Shown in pieces: positions 24,079 through 24,337 of a stretch of 24,337 nucleotides of DNA (position 1 is the stretch's first letter; each line of letters begins with the position of its first letter). The notes under the pieces were generated by a model. That model was not told where the DNA came from, searched no databases, and was given only the letters and a program-made list of their open reading frames with translations. This stretch comes from Gracilariopsis chorda (taxonomy: Eukaryota; Rhodophyta; Florideophyceae; Gracilariales; Gracilariaceae). Position numbers and translations under genes: made by a program. Location of the stretch: contig NBIV01000904.1 of the NCBI GenBank assembly GCA_003194525.1, positions 1-24,337 of the forward strand, given 5' to 3'.

Positions 24079-24139
24079 AATTTGCCACGTGTCGGAATGC
24101 GCTGCACTGGCGCAGTGCAATTTGCCACGTGTCGGAATG
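24060..24139. repeat. 40-bp tandem repeats with CACGTG, 2 copies, copy C
   Basis: Units at 24060-24099 and 24100-24139, each with the small hairpin and CCACGTGTC. Confidence 0.85.
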
Positions 24140-24224
24140 AACAGGCGGGGTTTTGCTGCTGAGTGGCTGGCACAACAATTTGATTGTATTGCAAGCCATT
24201 CAGCAGCCATTGCACAGTCAACTT

Positions 24225-24270
24225 GCAGCAGCAGCAGCAAATTAACTGAACGCTTTGCTGCTGCTGCTGC
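24225..24270. repeat. CAG/CTG inverted hairpin, copy C
   Basis: A perfect 17-bp stem between 24225-24241 and 24254-24270, the same as in copy B. Confidence 0.78.
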
Positions 24271-24337
24271 TGCTGAATTTTTTTAAGTGGTAGGGAGGCG
24301 TTGCGCCAAATGGCGTTTTTGCATGCGCGTAGAGGGG
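24271..24337 (-). repeat. 5' terminal region of element C (cut by window end)
   Basis: It begins the shared terminal module (AATTTTTTTAAGTGG, GGGAGGCGTTGCGCCAAATGG). It turns type 2-like (GCATGCGCGTAGAGGGG) before the sequence ends, so the array evidently continues to the right. Confidence 0.65.

Larger units (their letters stand above)
17659..24337 (-). mobile_element. Autonomous Helitron, copy C (runs off the window)
   Basis: Same gene and leader as A and B. Its 5' end lies beyond position 24337, since the sequence stops inside the subterminal region. The 3' end differs: homology to A and B begins only near 17849, and 17659-17848 holds a related but diverged terminus without CAAG. This copy has the most frameshifts, including many one-base insertions between 21680 and 22310. 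Confidence 0.82.

Noticed and set aside
3476..24337. Host target-site dinucleotide or duplication at element ends
   Set aside because: Every visible end abuts another family member, so no insertion site into host DNA can be read in this window.

Overview
The window is eukaryotic repetitive DNA, filled end to end by one family of rolling-circle (Helitron) transposons. No host gene, tRNA or rRNA was recognised. The single recurrent gene, always on the minus strand, has the order expected of a Helitron RepHel protein: low-complexity N-terminus, CCHC zinc knuckle, Cys cluster, Helitron-type HUH/two-tyrosine Rep domain, and a PIF1-type SF1 helicase. Helitrons of this type are eukaryotic; the host could be an alga, an oomycete-like protist or a fungus, and I cannot narrow it further from this sequence.

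Layout. Positions 1-3475 are eight head-to-tail copies of a 430-458 bp unit. Three long elements of about 6.65 kb follow: A (3476-10158), B (10579-17227) and C (17659 to beyond the window end). They are separated by exactly one 0.42-0.43 kb unit each (10159-10578 and 17228-17658). The array therefore has a higher-order period of about 7.1 kb (7103 and 7080 bp between successive element starts) made of one long and one short member. All members point the same way.

Long and short members share the same ends. On the minus strand every member begins TCTC. Almost all end with a GC-rich hairpin followed about 9-10 nt later by CTTG, so neighbours abut as CTTG|TCTC with no host DNA between. I read the 430 bp unit as a non-autonomous derivative of the autonomous element, amplified into a satellite. 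The enzyme encoded by A/B/C is the obvious candidate for mobilising both; this is inference.

Inside each long element, in element orientation (high to low coordinates): a 5' end with a 15-bp subterminal inverted repeat, a CAG/CTG hairpin, 40-bp repeats carrying CACGTG, a nearly invariant GC-rich block of about 300 bp, a TATA-like box with a 10-bp hairpin, the RepHel gene of about 1,806 codons, and the 3' terminal hairpins. Catalytic motifs (HHH, YxxxY, P-loop, DE) are present in all three copies, but every copy is cut by many one-base indels. Many of these sit in homopolymers, so some may be sequencing errors. Substitutions between the copies are mosaic, which suggests recombination or gene conversion among at least two source lineages.
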